A stretch of 64,000 bases of DNA from Lachnospiraceae bacterium UBA7160 (GTDB taxonomy: Bacteria > Bacillota > Clostridia > Lachnospirales > Lachnospiraceae). This document shows, in pieces, positions 1-8,230 of this stretch. Positions within the stretch are counted from its first letter, which is position 1, and each line of letters starts with the position of its first letter. The stretch lies in assembly GCA_002491565.1 (NCBI GenBank), contig DKWE01000050.1, positions 1 through 64,000 of the forward strand, in the 5' to 3' direction. A model generated the notes under the pieces. That model was not told the DNA's origin, did no database searches, and worked only from the letters and a program-made list of their open reading frames with translations. Position numbers and translations under genes: made by a program.

Positions 1-197
1 GATAAAGAAATATATAGAAAATCAAGGAATGAAGGAAGAGGAAAGCGACAGTTTTACAATAGTGGAGGAATAGCTACTTTAGTAGTGCTTTAGCTGACTT
101 TAGTCAGCCACAAGAGGAGGGCTTCTAAGAGCGACTTTCAGTCGCGGGTGTGGACTTTAGTCCACAAACCCACCGGCTTTAGCCGGTGGTCGTTTAG
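1..197 (+). mobile_element. Right end of an IS200/IS605-like element with five tandem hairpins
   Basis: After the partial transposase come five perfect short hairpins at 74-85, 93-108, 131-145, 150-165 and 170-189. All have the loop TTTA (TTTCA in the third), so each reads as an ACTTTAGT-like or GCTTTAGC core flanked by arms. Subterminal hairpins that are recognised as single strands are the hallmark of IS200/IS605 ends. The downstream PIN-domain frame opens at 198, so the element end is placed at about 197. The exact cleavage site cannot be fixed from one side. Confidence 0.6.
2..73 (+). CDS. C-terminal end of a probable IS200/IS605 Y1 transposase (TnpA), partial
   Basis: The window opens inside an open frame that ends at the TAG at 71-73. 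The tail begins IKKYIENQGMKEEES and resembles the last helix of IS200-type single-strand transposases, which commonly carry an I-[RK]-K-Y-I-x-N/E-Q segment near the C-terminus. The catalytic Tyr and HUH motif would lie left of the window, so the call rests on the tail plus the hairpin-rich end that follows directly. Identity as TnpA is an inference; another protein ending is possible. Confidence 0.5.
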   Translation: MKKYIENQGMKEEESDSFTIVEE

Positions 198-503
198 TGC
201 ATATCAGATCAGTCAGATAAGAAAATGTACAAAGCAAAGCTGCATGATGGAGAAGTTGAGGTAATGATTCTTGCACAGGAGCATCGAAAAGCTGATTTGA
301 TCATAATTGATGACAATGCAGCAAAAAAGACTGCAAAGTATCTTGGCCTTACTGTTACTGGGACGTTGGGGATACTGATTAAGGCAAAGCAGGCAGGCGT
401 TATTGAAAGCGTTGCTTCAGTAATTGCAGAGATGAAGCGGAAAGGATTTTATATCAGCAGCGAATTAGAGAAGATTGTGCTGGAACAGGTGGATGAGTTG
501 TAA
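198..503 (+). pseudogene. PIN-domain toxin-like protein (DUF3368 type), 5' truncated
   Basis: The frame opens at 198 directly after the insertion-element end; the first ATG is at 225, giving 92 residues. The text HDGEVEVMILAQEH followed by LIIIDDNAAKKTAKYLGL and a TGTLGILIKAK segment is typical of the C-terminal half of DUF3368 PIN-like proteins, which are usually around 150-160 residues and paired with a UPF0175 antitoxin. The conserved acidic GE and DD residues of the C-terminal half are present. The N-terminal PIN half, with the first catalytic Asp, is missing, as is any antitoxin gene. The residues just before the ATG continue the same frame, which supports truncation by the insertion rather than a natural short gene. 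Probably non-functional. Confidence 0.7.
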
Positions 504-515
504 GATAATATCGTA

Positions 516-1496
516 ATGTGGAAACTCCCATATCAGGGAAATCGTGATCCTGGCGGTCTGCCTGATGGTACTTGGGTTCGTGAAAGCGCGCTTTTTGGCA
601 TCTGGCAGATGTATCAGGAGGGCGTCAGGGAATACCGTAGGTTGCAGGAATATGCCCATGAAGGGGATGAGACCGAGACGGAGACCGATGAGACTGGTGC
701 AGTGAAAACAAAGCGGAAGCCGGAAGTGGATTTTGAAGCTTTAAAGAAGATCAGCAGGGATGTGGTGGCGTGGATCCGCTGCAAGGAGCTGGGACTGGAT
801 TACCCGGTGGTACAGGGAACGGATAATTCCTATTACCTGACGCACTCATTTACCGGGGCGGAACATATCTCTGGCTGCATCTTTATGGCTTGTATCAACA
901 AGGTGGATTTTTCAGATGGTAATACGATTCTGTGCGGACACAACATGAAGGATGGGAGCATGTTCGGTTCTTTTTCTGCGTTCCAGGGAGATACGGCGAC
1001 AGTTTTCTTGTATACACCGGGGGAAACATATTTATCTGAGATGGCTGATAACCTGGTAGTGGATGTAAACGATGAGAAATCCTTTTGGGCTATTTACAGT
1101 GCAGAAGCGTTTGGCGAGTTAAGTGACGCAGTAGCGGTGCGGACGGGGACTGCGCTTATGCCCGGTATTCATCTGCTGACACTTTCTACCTGCAACAGTA
1201 ATGCAAGTGAGCGTCATTTGATCGTTTGTAAAAGGGTGGCAGATGCAGAAGAAAAAGAAACGGAAGCCGGGAGGACAGATGCAAGTAAGCCGGAGACATA
1301 AACGGTAGGGGTGAAAGCGACCGAAACAGATAAAGCAGGGACAAAAGGGACAGGAGTATAGGAAACGGATACTGCGGAGACAGGAGCAGAGGGAACGAAT
1401 CCAGCGGATACGAAAGCAGAAGAAGCAGGAGCAGCGGACGCAGTGATCCAGATAAATGCGCCAACAGCAGAGGACGGACAGGTTGGGATGGAGTAA
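516..1496 (+). pseudogene. Class B sortase, damaged at both ends
   Basis: Sortase B is a membrane-anchored cysteine transpeptidase that attaches surface proteins or pilins to peptidoglycan. The frame 516-1301 (261 residues) carries the core: the His motif ILCGHNM, the Cys motif LTLSTCN and the following Arg in SERHLIVCKR. The expected N-terminal membrane anchor is not in this frame. It is in the +1 frame at about 535-583, reading REIVILAVCLMVLGFV, and rejoins the sortase frame at a T5 run near 590. After the stop at 1299-1301 a Thr/Glu/Ala/Gly-rich tail continues in the same frame through a TAG at 1359 to a TAA at 1494. So the parent gene had an anchor and a low-complexity tail, and now has at least two frameshifts and two in-frame stops. 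No sortase substrate is visible nearby. A catalytic but unanchored 261-residue product is still possible. Confidence 0.8.
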
Positions 1497-1528
1497 AAAT
1501 TTCGGGGCGCAGGCGTTTTTGTGATGCA

Positions 1529-2339
1529 ATGTGGAAGAAAAACAGGATGGTTCAGTTGAAAGAAAAAGAAAGAAATGTAAAGCTTATGAGGGAGGTGGAG
1601 AACCAGATCGTAACATGGTTCTGGTATCTGTACATCCCGTGTGGGAAGATAACAGTGGTGCATGGCAGGAAGGGCTGTGGCAAATCTTTATTTGCAGCCC
1701 GGCTGATGGCCGCCTGCACAAACCAAAAAAAGTCTGGAAGGCATGGAGGAGATCAACCCCTGCAATGTGCTGTATCTTTCAGCAGATATGGATCTTTCGG
1801 ATTTGGTAAAGCCGAGGCTTGTACAGGCAGGGGCTGATTTGTCCCGCATCTATGCGGTGAATGATACGCTTCCGGTTACACTGGGAGACGACAGTATGGA
1901 GCAGATAGTAGAAAACTACGATATCCGGATGGTAATTATTGGCCCCGTTCAGGAGTATCTGGAGTATGATGTTTATCAGGATCTTCTGGCTACGGTCTAT
2001 CCGGTTCTGGTCAAGCTAGAGAAGCTTGCGAAGAAAAGCGGATGCGCAGTAGTTTTGATTGCAGACACAGAAGGGGCGGGTAGCAGTCATGGGAATGTCT
2101 GGAAGAATGTGTTTGTGGAAAAGATCAGCAGCGTGCTTTGTCTGGAGCGGCATGTGGAAGGAAGTGGAGTGGTTTCTCTGATCAATGAGAAGTGTATCCT
2201 TGCATCAGAGGGAAAAGTGCGGATGATCCGGCTTTTTTCTGCGGTTTCCCGTAGAGTTGCTATGGGGAATCTTATTGAACTTTATATGCCGTTATTAAGG
2301 GCATATTTGAGAATTTTAAGAGCTTGTATTTGTCCATAG
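1529..2339 (+). pseudogene. RepA/RecA-fold AAA ATPase of a mobile element, frameshifted
   Basis: Two overlapping frames together make one ATPase. The first (from ATG 1529) has ITVVHGRKGCGKSLFAARLM, a Walker A P-loop. The second (to 2339) starts with NPCNVLYLSADMDLSDLVK and has a hydrophobic Walker B-like strand MVIIGPVQEYL and a later VVLIADTEG strand. This layout is that of AAA_25/RepA-like ATPases often found beside primase or helicase genes on plasmids and integrative elements. The frames meet at an A7 run (1725-1731); restoring one base gives a continuous protein through KKSLEGMEEINPCN. The final residues after about 2275 look unrelated to the family. With the adjacent sortase relic it suggests a decayed integrative element. 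Confidence 0.7.
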
Positions 2340-2375
2340 TTCTTCATATAATAACAGTACGAATGGAGGTAGCAT

Positions 2376-3278
2376 ATGACATTACAGCAGTTGAAATATA
2401 TGATAACAGTAGCAGAAAGAGGCTCCATAACAGAAGCGGCAAAAGAATTGTTTATTTCACAGCCAAGCCTTTCCGGAGCGATTAAAGAAGTTGAAAAAGA
2501 GGCAAAGGTTACTATTTTTAACCGTTGCCGGGCAGGAGTTGCGCTGACAACGGAAGGAATGGAGTTTCTGGGGTATGCCAGGCAGGTTGTACAGCAGATG
2601 GAACTTCTGGAATCCCGGTACATAGACAATCAGCCGGAAAAGCAGCGGTTCTGTGTATCTACACAGCACTATACATTTGCAGCGAATGCCTTTGTGGAGC
2701 TGGTGCAGCAGTTTGGGCAGGAGCGGTACGAATTTATTTTGAATGAAACACAGACGTATCAGATTATTATGGATGTCCGAAACCGTTTCAGCGATCTTGG
2801 TGTGCTGTACCTCAGCGGGACAAATGAAAATGTATTAAGGAAAGTTTTTGAGGAAAATAATCTGGACTTTTATGAGCTGTTTACTGCGGCTCCTCATGTG
2901 TTTTTGCGGAAAGGGCATCCGCTGGCAGACCGGGAGAAGATCAGACTGGAGGAATTGAGGCCGTACCCACGATTGAATTTTGTGCAGGGAGCATATGAAT
3001 CTGCAAATTTTGCAGAGGAGCTGTTTAGTAATGAGATAGTGGAAAAGAGCATTAAGATCAGCGATCGTGCGGCGATTGTAAATTTTATGATCGGACTGGA
3101 TGGCTATACGGTTTCAACAGGTATTTTTCCAACTTATCTTCATGGGGATTCGATCATTTCTATTCCGCTTGCAGGAGAAGAAACAATGCGTATTGGGTAT
3201 ATCCTGAATAAGGATAGGGATTTATCCGAGCTGGGACAGATTTATGTAGAAGCCCTGAAACAGTACAAAAATGATTGA
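2376..3278 (+). CDS. LysR-family transcriptional regulator
   Basis: The 300-residue protein starts MTLQQLKYMITVAERGSI, the standard LysR winged helix-turn-helix (residues 1-60, with SITEAAKELFISQPSLSGAI as the recognition part). A two-lobed effector-binding domain of the periplasmic-binding fold follows. A GGAGG ribosome site lies at 2364-2368. The next gene downstream, 94 bases away on the same strand, encodes a LysE-type exporter, a common regulator/exporter pairing in which LysR senses the exported amino acid and activates the exporter. The intervening 3279-3372 segment has several interrupted TATAGG/CCTAT elements that could be LysR half-sites, though no clean T-N11-A dyad was confirmed. 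The ligand is unknown. Confidence 0.9.
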   Translation: MTLQQLKYMITVAERGSITEAAKELFISQPSLSGAIKEVEKEAKVTIFNRCRAGVALTTEGMEFLGYARQVVQQMELLESRYIDNQPEKQRFCVSTQHYTFAANAFVELVQQFGQERYEFILNETQTYQIIMDVRNRFSDLGVLYLSGTNENVLRKVFEENNLDFYELFTAAPHVFLRKGHPLADREKIRLEELRPYPRLNFVQGAYESANFAEELFSNEIVEKSIKISDRAAIVNFMIGLDGYTVSTGIFPTYLHGDSIISIPLAGEETMRIGYILNKDRDLSELGQIYVEALKQYKND

Positions 3279-3372
3279 AGCATAGGTTTATCCTATACAT
3301 TAGCATAAATAATCTATATTACCTATCACATGGTCTTTCGCTATATAATCATAGGCGGAAGGAGGCGTTATC

Positions 3373-3957
3373 ATGCCGGGCTATGTGATAGGTAATTTTT
3401 TTGTTTATTCTCTGATCAATGCGTTTACACCGGGGCCGGGGAATATACTGGCGCTGAATACGGTGACAAATTATGGGTGGAAAAAGGGGGCTCCCCTCTT
3501 TTTCGGGATTTTCTCCGGTTATTATGTTGTGCAGATGATCTGCGCGATAGTTGTCTATGGAGTTAGCACACTGCTCCCGGATGTGCTGGGAGTGATGAAA
3601 TATGTGGGAGCGGCATATATCCTTTGGCTGGCAGTCCATATTGCGTTTGGCCGCCCGGATGAAGGGGATGGGGAAAAATCGGCATCCTTTTGGAAAGGGT
3701 TTATGCTACAGTTTGTCAATGTGAAGATCTATCTGTTTGGGATTACAGCATTGACCGGATATGTGACAAATTACAGTACATCTTTGCCGGTGTTGGTATT
3801 ATTTGAACTTGTGATTGCGACAATCGGCACCATTGCTACATCAGCCTGGATCGGTACGGGGATAGCGATACAGAAAATCTATCTGCGGCATTACCGTCTG
3901 ATTAATATAGCGCTTGCTGCCACTTTACTGGAATGCGTGTACAGCATATTGAAATGA
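3373..3957 (+). CDS. LysE/RhtB-family amino-acid exporter
   Basis: A 194-residue membrane protein with about six hydrophobic segments. Near the N-terminus it has NAFTPGPGNILALNTVTNYG, the conserved PGPxN signature of the LysE/RhtB superfamily. These carriers export basic amino acids, threonine, homoserine or similar compounds by proton-coupled transport. The start is fixed by GGAGG at 3361-3365 with 7-base spacing. It sits between a LysR regulator and a class III aminotransferase that follows after 24 bases, so the three genes probably formed one amino-acid stress unit. Which amino acid is exported cannot be read from the sequence. Confidence 0.88.
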   Translation: MPGYVIGNFFVYSLINAFTPGPGNILALNTVTNYGWKKGAPLFFGIFSGYYVVQMICAIVVYGVSTLLPDVLGVMKYVGAAYILWLAVHIAFGRPDEGDGEKSASFWKGFMLQFVNVKIYLFGITALTGYVTNYSTSLPVLVLFELVIATIGTIATSAWIGTGIAIQKIYLRHYRLINIALAATLLECVYSILK

Positions 3958-3981
3958 GTATCTGATAGCATGGAGGTTGTT

Positions 3982-5220
3982 ATGACAAATCAGGATATCT
4001 TTAAGAGAGATGGAGAATATATTTCCCATACATATCAGCGTTTTCCTATTGCAGTACGGTGTGGACATGGCGCAAGTGCGGAGGATTTTGACGGGAACAG
4101 TTATGTCGATTTTGGGAGCGGTATTGGGACAAATTCTTTGGGGTTTTGTAATGAAGGATGGGTGAAGGCTGTCTCAGAACAGTTAAGGAAGGTTCAACAT
4201 ACTTCAAATTTATTTTATACTTTGCCGGATGTTATGTTGGCAGAACGGCTGTGCCGGGAAACCGGATATTCCAAGGTATTCTTTGGCAATTCCGGAGCGG
4301 AGGCAAATGAGGCGGCTATCAAACTTGCAAGGAAATATGGAAGGGAGAAAAAGGGGGAGCATTGCAATCAGATCATTACCCTTAAAAACTCTTTCCATGG
4401 AAGGACGATCACCACACTGGCTGCGACAGGGCAGGATTCCTTTCACCAGCATTTTTTTCCTTTTACAGAAGGGTTCTGCTATGTATCGGCTGATGACCGG
4501 CAGCAACTGCGGGATGCGGTTGACAGCTCTGTGTGCGGAATCATGATAGAGTTTGTTCAGGGCGAGGGCGGTGTGACGGCCATAGATAAAAACTATGCAA
4601 AGTATGTGGAAGAAGTCTGCATAGAAAATGATATTTTGCTCATTGTGGATGAAGTGCAGACCGGTATCGGCAGAACGGGTACGTTTCTTTGCTGTGAGCA
4701 GTACCATATCCGCCCCAATATTATCACTCTTGCAAAGGGGCTTGGTGGGGGACTTCCGATTGGCGCAGTCCTTATGGATGATGTGGTTGGAGAGATTTTT
4801 CAGCCGGGACAGCATGGTTCTACTTTTGGCGGGAATCCGGTGGTCTGTGCAGGAGGAGTTGAAGTGCTGAACCAGGTATGCAGGAAGGATTTTCTTTTCA
4901 ATGTATCTTCCAAAGCGGCATATCTGAAAGAAAAGTTATTGGCTCTGCCAGGGGTTGTTGAAGTATCAGGGTTGGGGCTGATGATTGGTGTAAAGCTTGC
5001 GGAAGGAATGGACGCGAGACTGGTAGCCAGCCGTTGTGCGGAAAGCGGACTTATGATCTTAACTGCTAAGACAAAGTTGAGAATCATGCCGCCCTTCCTT
5101 GGACTGCTTCACTCCGTCGCCCACAAGGACATGGAGGCCACCCTCGGTGTAAAGCGGGGCGTATTCTCTGACTGCCATGCACCAGCGTTCCCGGATGCCG
5201 TCCAGAGACCAGGCAGATGA
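3982..5220 (+). pseudogene. Class III aminotransferase (ArgD/GabT-like), 3' end replaced by transposase DNA
   Basis: A PLP-dependent fold-type I aminotransferase. It shows FFGNSGAEANEAAIKLARKY (phosphate-binding region), SFHGRT, IVDEVQTGIGRTG (the Asp that contacts the PLP ring nitrogen), ITLAKGLGGGLPIGAVL with the catalytic Lys, and HGSTFGGNPV. The chosen ATG at 3982 is preceded by GGAGG at 3972-3976; an ATG at 3970 lies before that site. Homology runs to TAKTKLRIMPP (about 5090). A normal enzyme then has roughly 25 more residues with a conserved 'PP L x I' ending; here the frame reads into the antisense of a transposase fragment and stops at 5218-5220. The core is almost complete, so residual activity cannot be excluded. 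Acetylornithine, ornithine or 4-aminobutyrate are the usual substrates of close families. Confidence 0.75.
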
Positions 5221-5409
5221 CCGGAAGAAGTGCAGCATGGATTCATAGCAGTCAGGGCTGAGCGCAAGGTCACGGATGACGGATGTGATCCCAAGCCTGT
5301 CGGAGCGGAGCATAAGCCCTATGGTGATGGTGACAAACCAGCGGAAGGCAGCTTTACAGGCGAAGCAGGATTCAAAGTAGCGCGGGATTTTTTCAACAAA
5401 ATTTAGCAT
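5090..5409 (-). pseudogene. N-terminal fragment of a DDE transposase
   Basis: Read on the minus strand from about 5409 (an upstream ATG exists at 5448), the fragment has RYFESCFACKAAFRWFVTIT, an SMLHFFRSSAW segment and ends in LHVLVGDGVKQSKEGR, where the Asp of GDG is probably the first catalytic Asp of an RNase-H-fold transposase. At about 5090 the reading passes without gap into the antisense of the aminotransferase, so the catalytic remainder is gone. Immediately upstream (5457-5533) lies an imperfect inverted repeat, ATAGCTTTTTCG versus CGAAAGAGCTAT, which could be part of the element end. The family (IS4/IS701-like) is uncertain. Confidence 0.6.
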
Positions 5410-5456
5410 AATCGTATGGTCAACCACCCAAAAGTATGGTAAGCTCACACATAGGA

Positions 5457-5533
5457 TAGCTTTTTCGGGTAGCTAGTGTCTTTTTTAAGTGTGGTAACTT
5501 AAAGATACCATAAATCCATACGAAAGAGCTATT
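5457..5533. repeat. Imperfect inverted repeat at the transposase upstream side
   Basis: ATAGCTTTTTCG (5457-5468) and CGAAAGAGCTAT (5522-5533) match in inverted orientation at 11 of 12 positions. The interval also holds several GTATGG/CCATAC copies. It may be the remaining end of the insertion element, or the terminator region of the kinase gene that ends at 5554. Confidence 0.35.
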
Positions 5534-5553
5534 CTTTTTTGAGAACTTTTAAC

Positions 5554-6903
5554 TCACCAGTATTTTGAAAAGTTGGAATTTTCTCGGTATGGATGCTTAT
5601 TATCTCTTAATGTTATAAGAGAATGGAACGTATAAGTACTGCTATCATAATATACTTCCATATCGCCACCATATAGTTTTACAGTTTTTTTGATACTTTT
5701 CATTCCGAAACCATGATTTTTTCCAGCATTTCTTTTTGAGGTCAATAGTTTCCCGTCCAAAGATATCGGATTTTTCCGGCAGGAATTAATTACTGTTATA
5801 ATTACAAAAGGAGTGTTTTCTTTTTTTTGAACTCTCAGTTCAATGAAACCATCTGGAATACCTATTGAAGCCTCGATAGAGTTATCTAGCAAATTGCAGA
5901 ACAATGAAGTTAATGAAAAATTCTCTAAGAAATCGATACTCTGGCTGCGAATGTCAGCGTGAAATGTCAGATGTTCTTCCATGCACCGCCGCTTATAACG
6001 ACAAAGTATTGCATTTAACATTTTGTTGTCGCATATTTTCGCCGTATCTGATAAATCTGAAGATTGAAGAAGATAATGTATATAAGCATCTATTTTATCG
6101 TTAGCCTTTTCCTTGTTTAGTAATGAAATTGATTGGAGGTGCTTTCGAAAATCATGTATTAATATTCCTTGGTTTTCGTTATGATTTAAGAGCATTTCAT
6201 AGTATTGTAACAAATCAGATTCCTTTTGAAGCAGGAGTTGCATATCTGTAAATTCCTGATTCTTTTTTTGATTATATTGGTTAATCCCGAATACGAGGAG
6301 GTTAATTATTAATAAGGAGAAGGCGCTTATCGTAACTAAAGTATTGACACTGAATATTGAAAAAGATGCTTCTCCAATTGTAATAAAGGTTAAAACAATA
6401 AAAATAGATGCTATAGGGATAAGAACAAGCAATGGTGTGGAGTGATCAGTTGGATTTTGCTGGAACTTATGTTTGCTGGTAGCAAGTATTAAAAGAAAAA
6501 CAATTAACAGAAACAGTATTTTGCTAAAGATGGTGAATAAAATCAAAGCAAGACTATTTTGTGAATTAGTATAAAAATGAGGTGCAAATTTTGAAACAAT
6601 GCTGTATACCACAATTTCCGTTGTAGCCATAATTGCAGTTATCATGGATAAGTGAAGAATTCCATGAAAAAATTTGAAGCGATATTGAGTAAAGAGAAAA
6701 ATCCCGTTTACTAATATGAAAGCAATTGCGTTTAACCAGGATATTTCAAAAAAAGCAAGAAAGAAAAGGATCAAATATAGGAAAGTGAGCGTTGATATTC
6801 GAATAACAGCGCGGAATCTTGGAGTAAATAAACATGAAAAATAGTGAAAGACAATAAATCCTTCTGTAAGATAACTGAATATATATAAGATAATTCGTTC
6901 CAC
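5554..6903 (-). CDS. GHKL-type sensor histidine kinase (AgrC-like)
   Basis: A 449-residue protein with a hydrophobic N-terminal half of about six membrane helices (residues 1-215), a linker coiled coil (about 215-245), a phospho-acceptor segment ILIHDFRKHLQSI, and a C-terminal GHKL ATPase with LFCNLLDNSIEAS (N box) and GKNHGFGMKSIKK (G box). This is the layout of AgrC/ComD-like peptide-sensing kinases, which lack a classic HisKA domain. Translation starts with GTG at 6903 after GAGG, only a few bases after the stop of the LytTR regulator, so the two are one operon. The input signal is unknown; no agrB/agrD or obvious processed pheromone gene is present. The secreted 139-residue protein encoded at 8231 is the nearest candidate partner. 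Confidence 0.88.
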   Translation of the reverse strand: MERIILYIFSYLTEGFIVFHYFSCLFTPRFRAVIRISTLTFLYLILFFLAFFEISWLNAIAFILVNGIFLFTQYRFKFFHGILHLSMITAIMATTEIVVYSIVSKFAPHFYTNSQNSLALILFTIFSKILFLLIVFLLILATSKHKFQQNPTDHSTPLLVLIPIASIFIVLTFITIGEASFSIFSVNTLVTISAFSLLIINLLVFGINQYNQKKNQEFTDMQLLLQKESDLLQYYEMLLNHNENQGILIHDFRKHLQSISLLNKEKANDKIDAYIHYLLQSSDLSDTAKICDNKMLNAILCRYKRRCMEEHLTFHADIRSQSIDFLENFSLTSLFCNLLDNSIEASIGIPDGFIELRVQKKENTPFVIITVINSCRKNPISLDGKLLTSKRNAGKNHGFGMKSIKKTVKLYGGDMEVYYDSSTYTFHSLITLRDNKHPYRENSNFSKYW

Positions 6904-6906
6904 TTT

Positions 6907-7617
6907 TTACCTCGTACTTTCCAGATACAGGAGATATGCATCTTTAAAGGATTTGTACTTTCGTTTAGTTAAATAAGCACAGAATTCACCATTAGCTAAA
7001 TGGATTGTGGAGTGATCAAAATCAGTGATATGCTCGAAATTGACTATAAAACTTCGGTGACTTTGAAAAAAATAATTTTGAGGAAGCTGCTTTATCCAGT
7101 AATCCATATTATGAATAGACACAAAATCTTGTTCAAGTGTATGGACAATTACTTTTCGGAGTTGGGCTTCAATTGCAATAATAGCAGAAGATTGTAAAAC
7201 TTGAAGCCCTTCTTTTGTTTCTACCGGAATTTTTACTGGTGTGGTTCGATAATAGTACTCCAAGGCATCTCTCAAATTACGAAAAAAACGTTGTCTATCC
7301 AGTGGTTTAGAAAGATACCGGAATACATGAAAACGCATTGCATCATCAAGATATTCTGCATATGAAGTTACTACAAATATCAGAGTATTCTTGCTCATTT
7401 TTTTAATTTCCTTCCCCACATAGATACCATTCATACCAGGCATTTCTATATCAAGGAACAGGATATCTTTTTCTCCAGTATCAGCCAATAAATCTGTGCC
7501 ATTGGAAAAAGTTGCAATATCAGGAGTTTTAATCCGGTTTTTATCAAAAAAGAGTTTAATGAGTTTTTCCATCTGATTAATTACTAAGCTATCGTCATCG
7601 CATATCACTATACGCAT
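6907..7617 (-). CDS. LytTR-family response regulator
   Basis: The receiver domain (residues 1-120) begins MRIVICDDDSLVINQME with the acidic pocket CDDD, the phospho-acceptor Asp in DILFLDIEMPGMNG and the conserved Lys in YLSKPLDR. The C-terminal LytTR DNA-binding domain (about 135-236) has SIHNMDYWIKQLPQNYFFQSHRSF-type features (FFQSHRSFIVN). ATG 7617 is preferred: a GAGGG site lies about nine bases upstream, whereas the ATG at 7626 abuts it. LytTR regulators paired with GHKL kinases typically bind direct repeats upstream of bacteriocin, competence or exporter genes. The likely target is the rightward operon starting at 8231. Confidence 0.9.
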   Translation of the reverse strand: MRIVICDDDSLVINQMEKLIKLFFDKNRIKTPDIATFSNGTDLLADTGEKDILFLDIEMPGMNGIYVGKEIKKMSKNTLIFVVTSYAEYLDDAMRFHVFRYLSKPLDRQRFFRNLRDALEYYYRTTPVKIPVETKEGLQVLQSSAIIAIEAQLRKVIVHTLEQDFVSIHNMDYWIKQLPQNYFFQSHRSFIVNFEHITDFDHSTIHLANGEFCAYLTKRKYKSFKDAYLLYLESTR

Positions 7618-7686
7618 TACTATCATCCCTCAAAAATTTAATATCTCAATTATAGCACATGATATGTTCCGGTACAAGGACAATGC

Positions 7687-7710
7687 GCGAAAAGACGTTT
7701 TTTCGTGCAT
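7687..7710. repeat. Hairpin between the regulator gene and the XRE gene
   Basis: GCGCGAAAAGACG faces TTTTTTCGTGC in an almost perfect inverted repeat. It lies downstream of the XRE gene and upstream of the response-regulator gene (both minus strand). It could terminate the XRE transcript, although the U-run in that direction is poor. Confidence 0.35.
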
Positions 7711-7748
7711 TTTGGTAAAATAATGTAGAGAGCAATGCCAGTCTAATT

Positions 7749-8027
7749 TTATATTGAATGTGTGTTTTGATTCCGTAAAACAAGAAGTTCAATAAAAGAC
7801 TCAGCAAGTTCGATATCGGATTGCGTGCATAAACGTAACTTATCTGCAATGTTATCTGGAATATTATGGGCGTGCATATTTCCTAATAAAAGAAAATCAG
7901 GTGTGACCCTCAGAACGTTACAAAGATGAATGAAAGTATCCATACTGAGTTTTTGGTGTCCTGTTTCAACAGAGGACATATGGTTGTTAGAGATCCCAAG
8001 TTCTTCTGCCAGTTCAGATTGTTTCAT
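7749..8027 (-). CDS. XRE-family helix-turn-helix regulator, short
   Basis: A 92-residue protein with a Cro/C1-type motif, MKQSELAEELGISNNHMSSV, followed by ETGHQKLSMDTFIHLCNVLRV and a short C-terminal helix pair. Family members usually have about ten more residues, forming the first helix, before KQSELAEEL. Here an in-frame stop lies just upstream of the ATG, so the first helix is absent or the start region has been damaged. It stands between the two-component pair and the secreted-protein/ABC operon, so it may control either. A strong ribosome site was not seen, which lowers confidence in the exact start. Confidence 0.72.
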   Translation of the reverse strand: MKQSELAEELGISNNHMSSVETGHQKLSMDTFIHLCNVLRVTPDFLLLGNMHAHNIPDNIADKLRLCTQSDIELAESFIELLVLRNQNTHSI

Positions 8028-8230
8028 TGTATTCTAAAAAAAACACATGGAAAAATCCTATTATGTGGGAATAAAAATCGGAAGCCTATTGACCAAAAAT
8101 GTACTGAAAAAGTCGTTTCATGTAAAAGGGATTGATAAAATAACGAAAAACTGTTATGTTGAAATTGCCATTGGTATCATCAACAATAAACAAGTTTTAG
8201 TTCAATAACAAAGAAAGGAAAAAGTTTGAA

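Noticed and set aside
1119..1663. Several Ser/Pro/Phe-rich minus-strand frames opposite the sortase tail
   Set aside because: They mirror the low-complexity Thr/Glu/Ala tail; no start signals.
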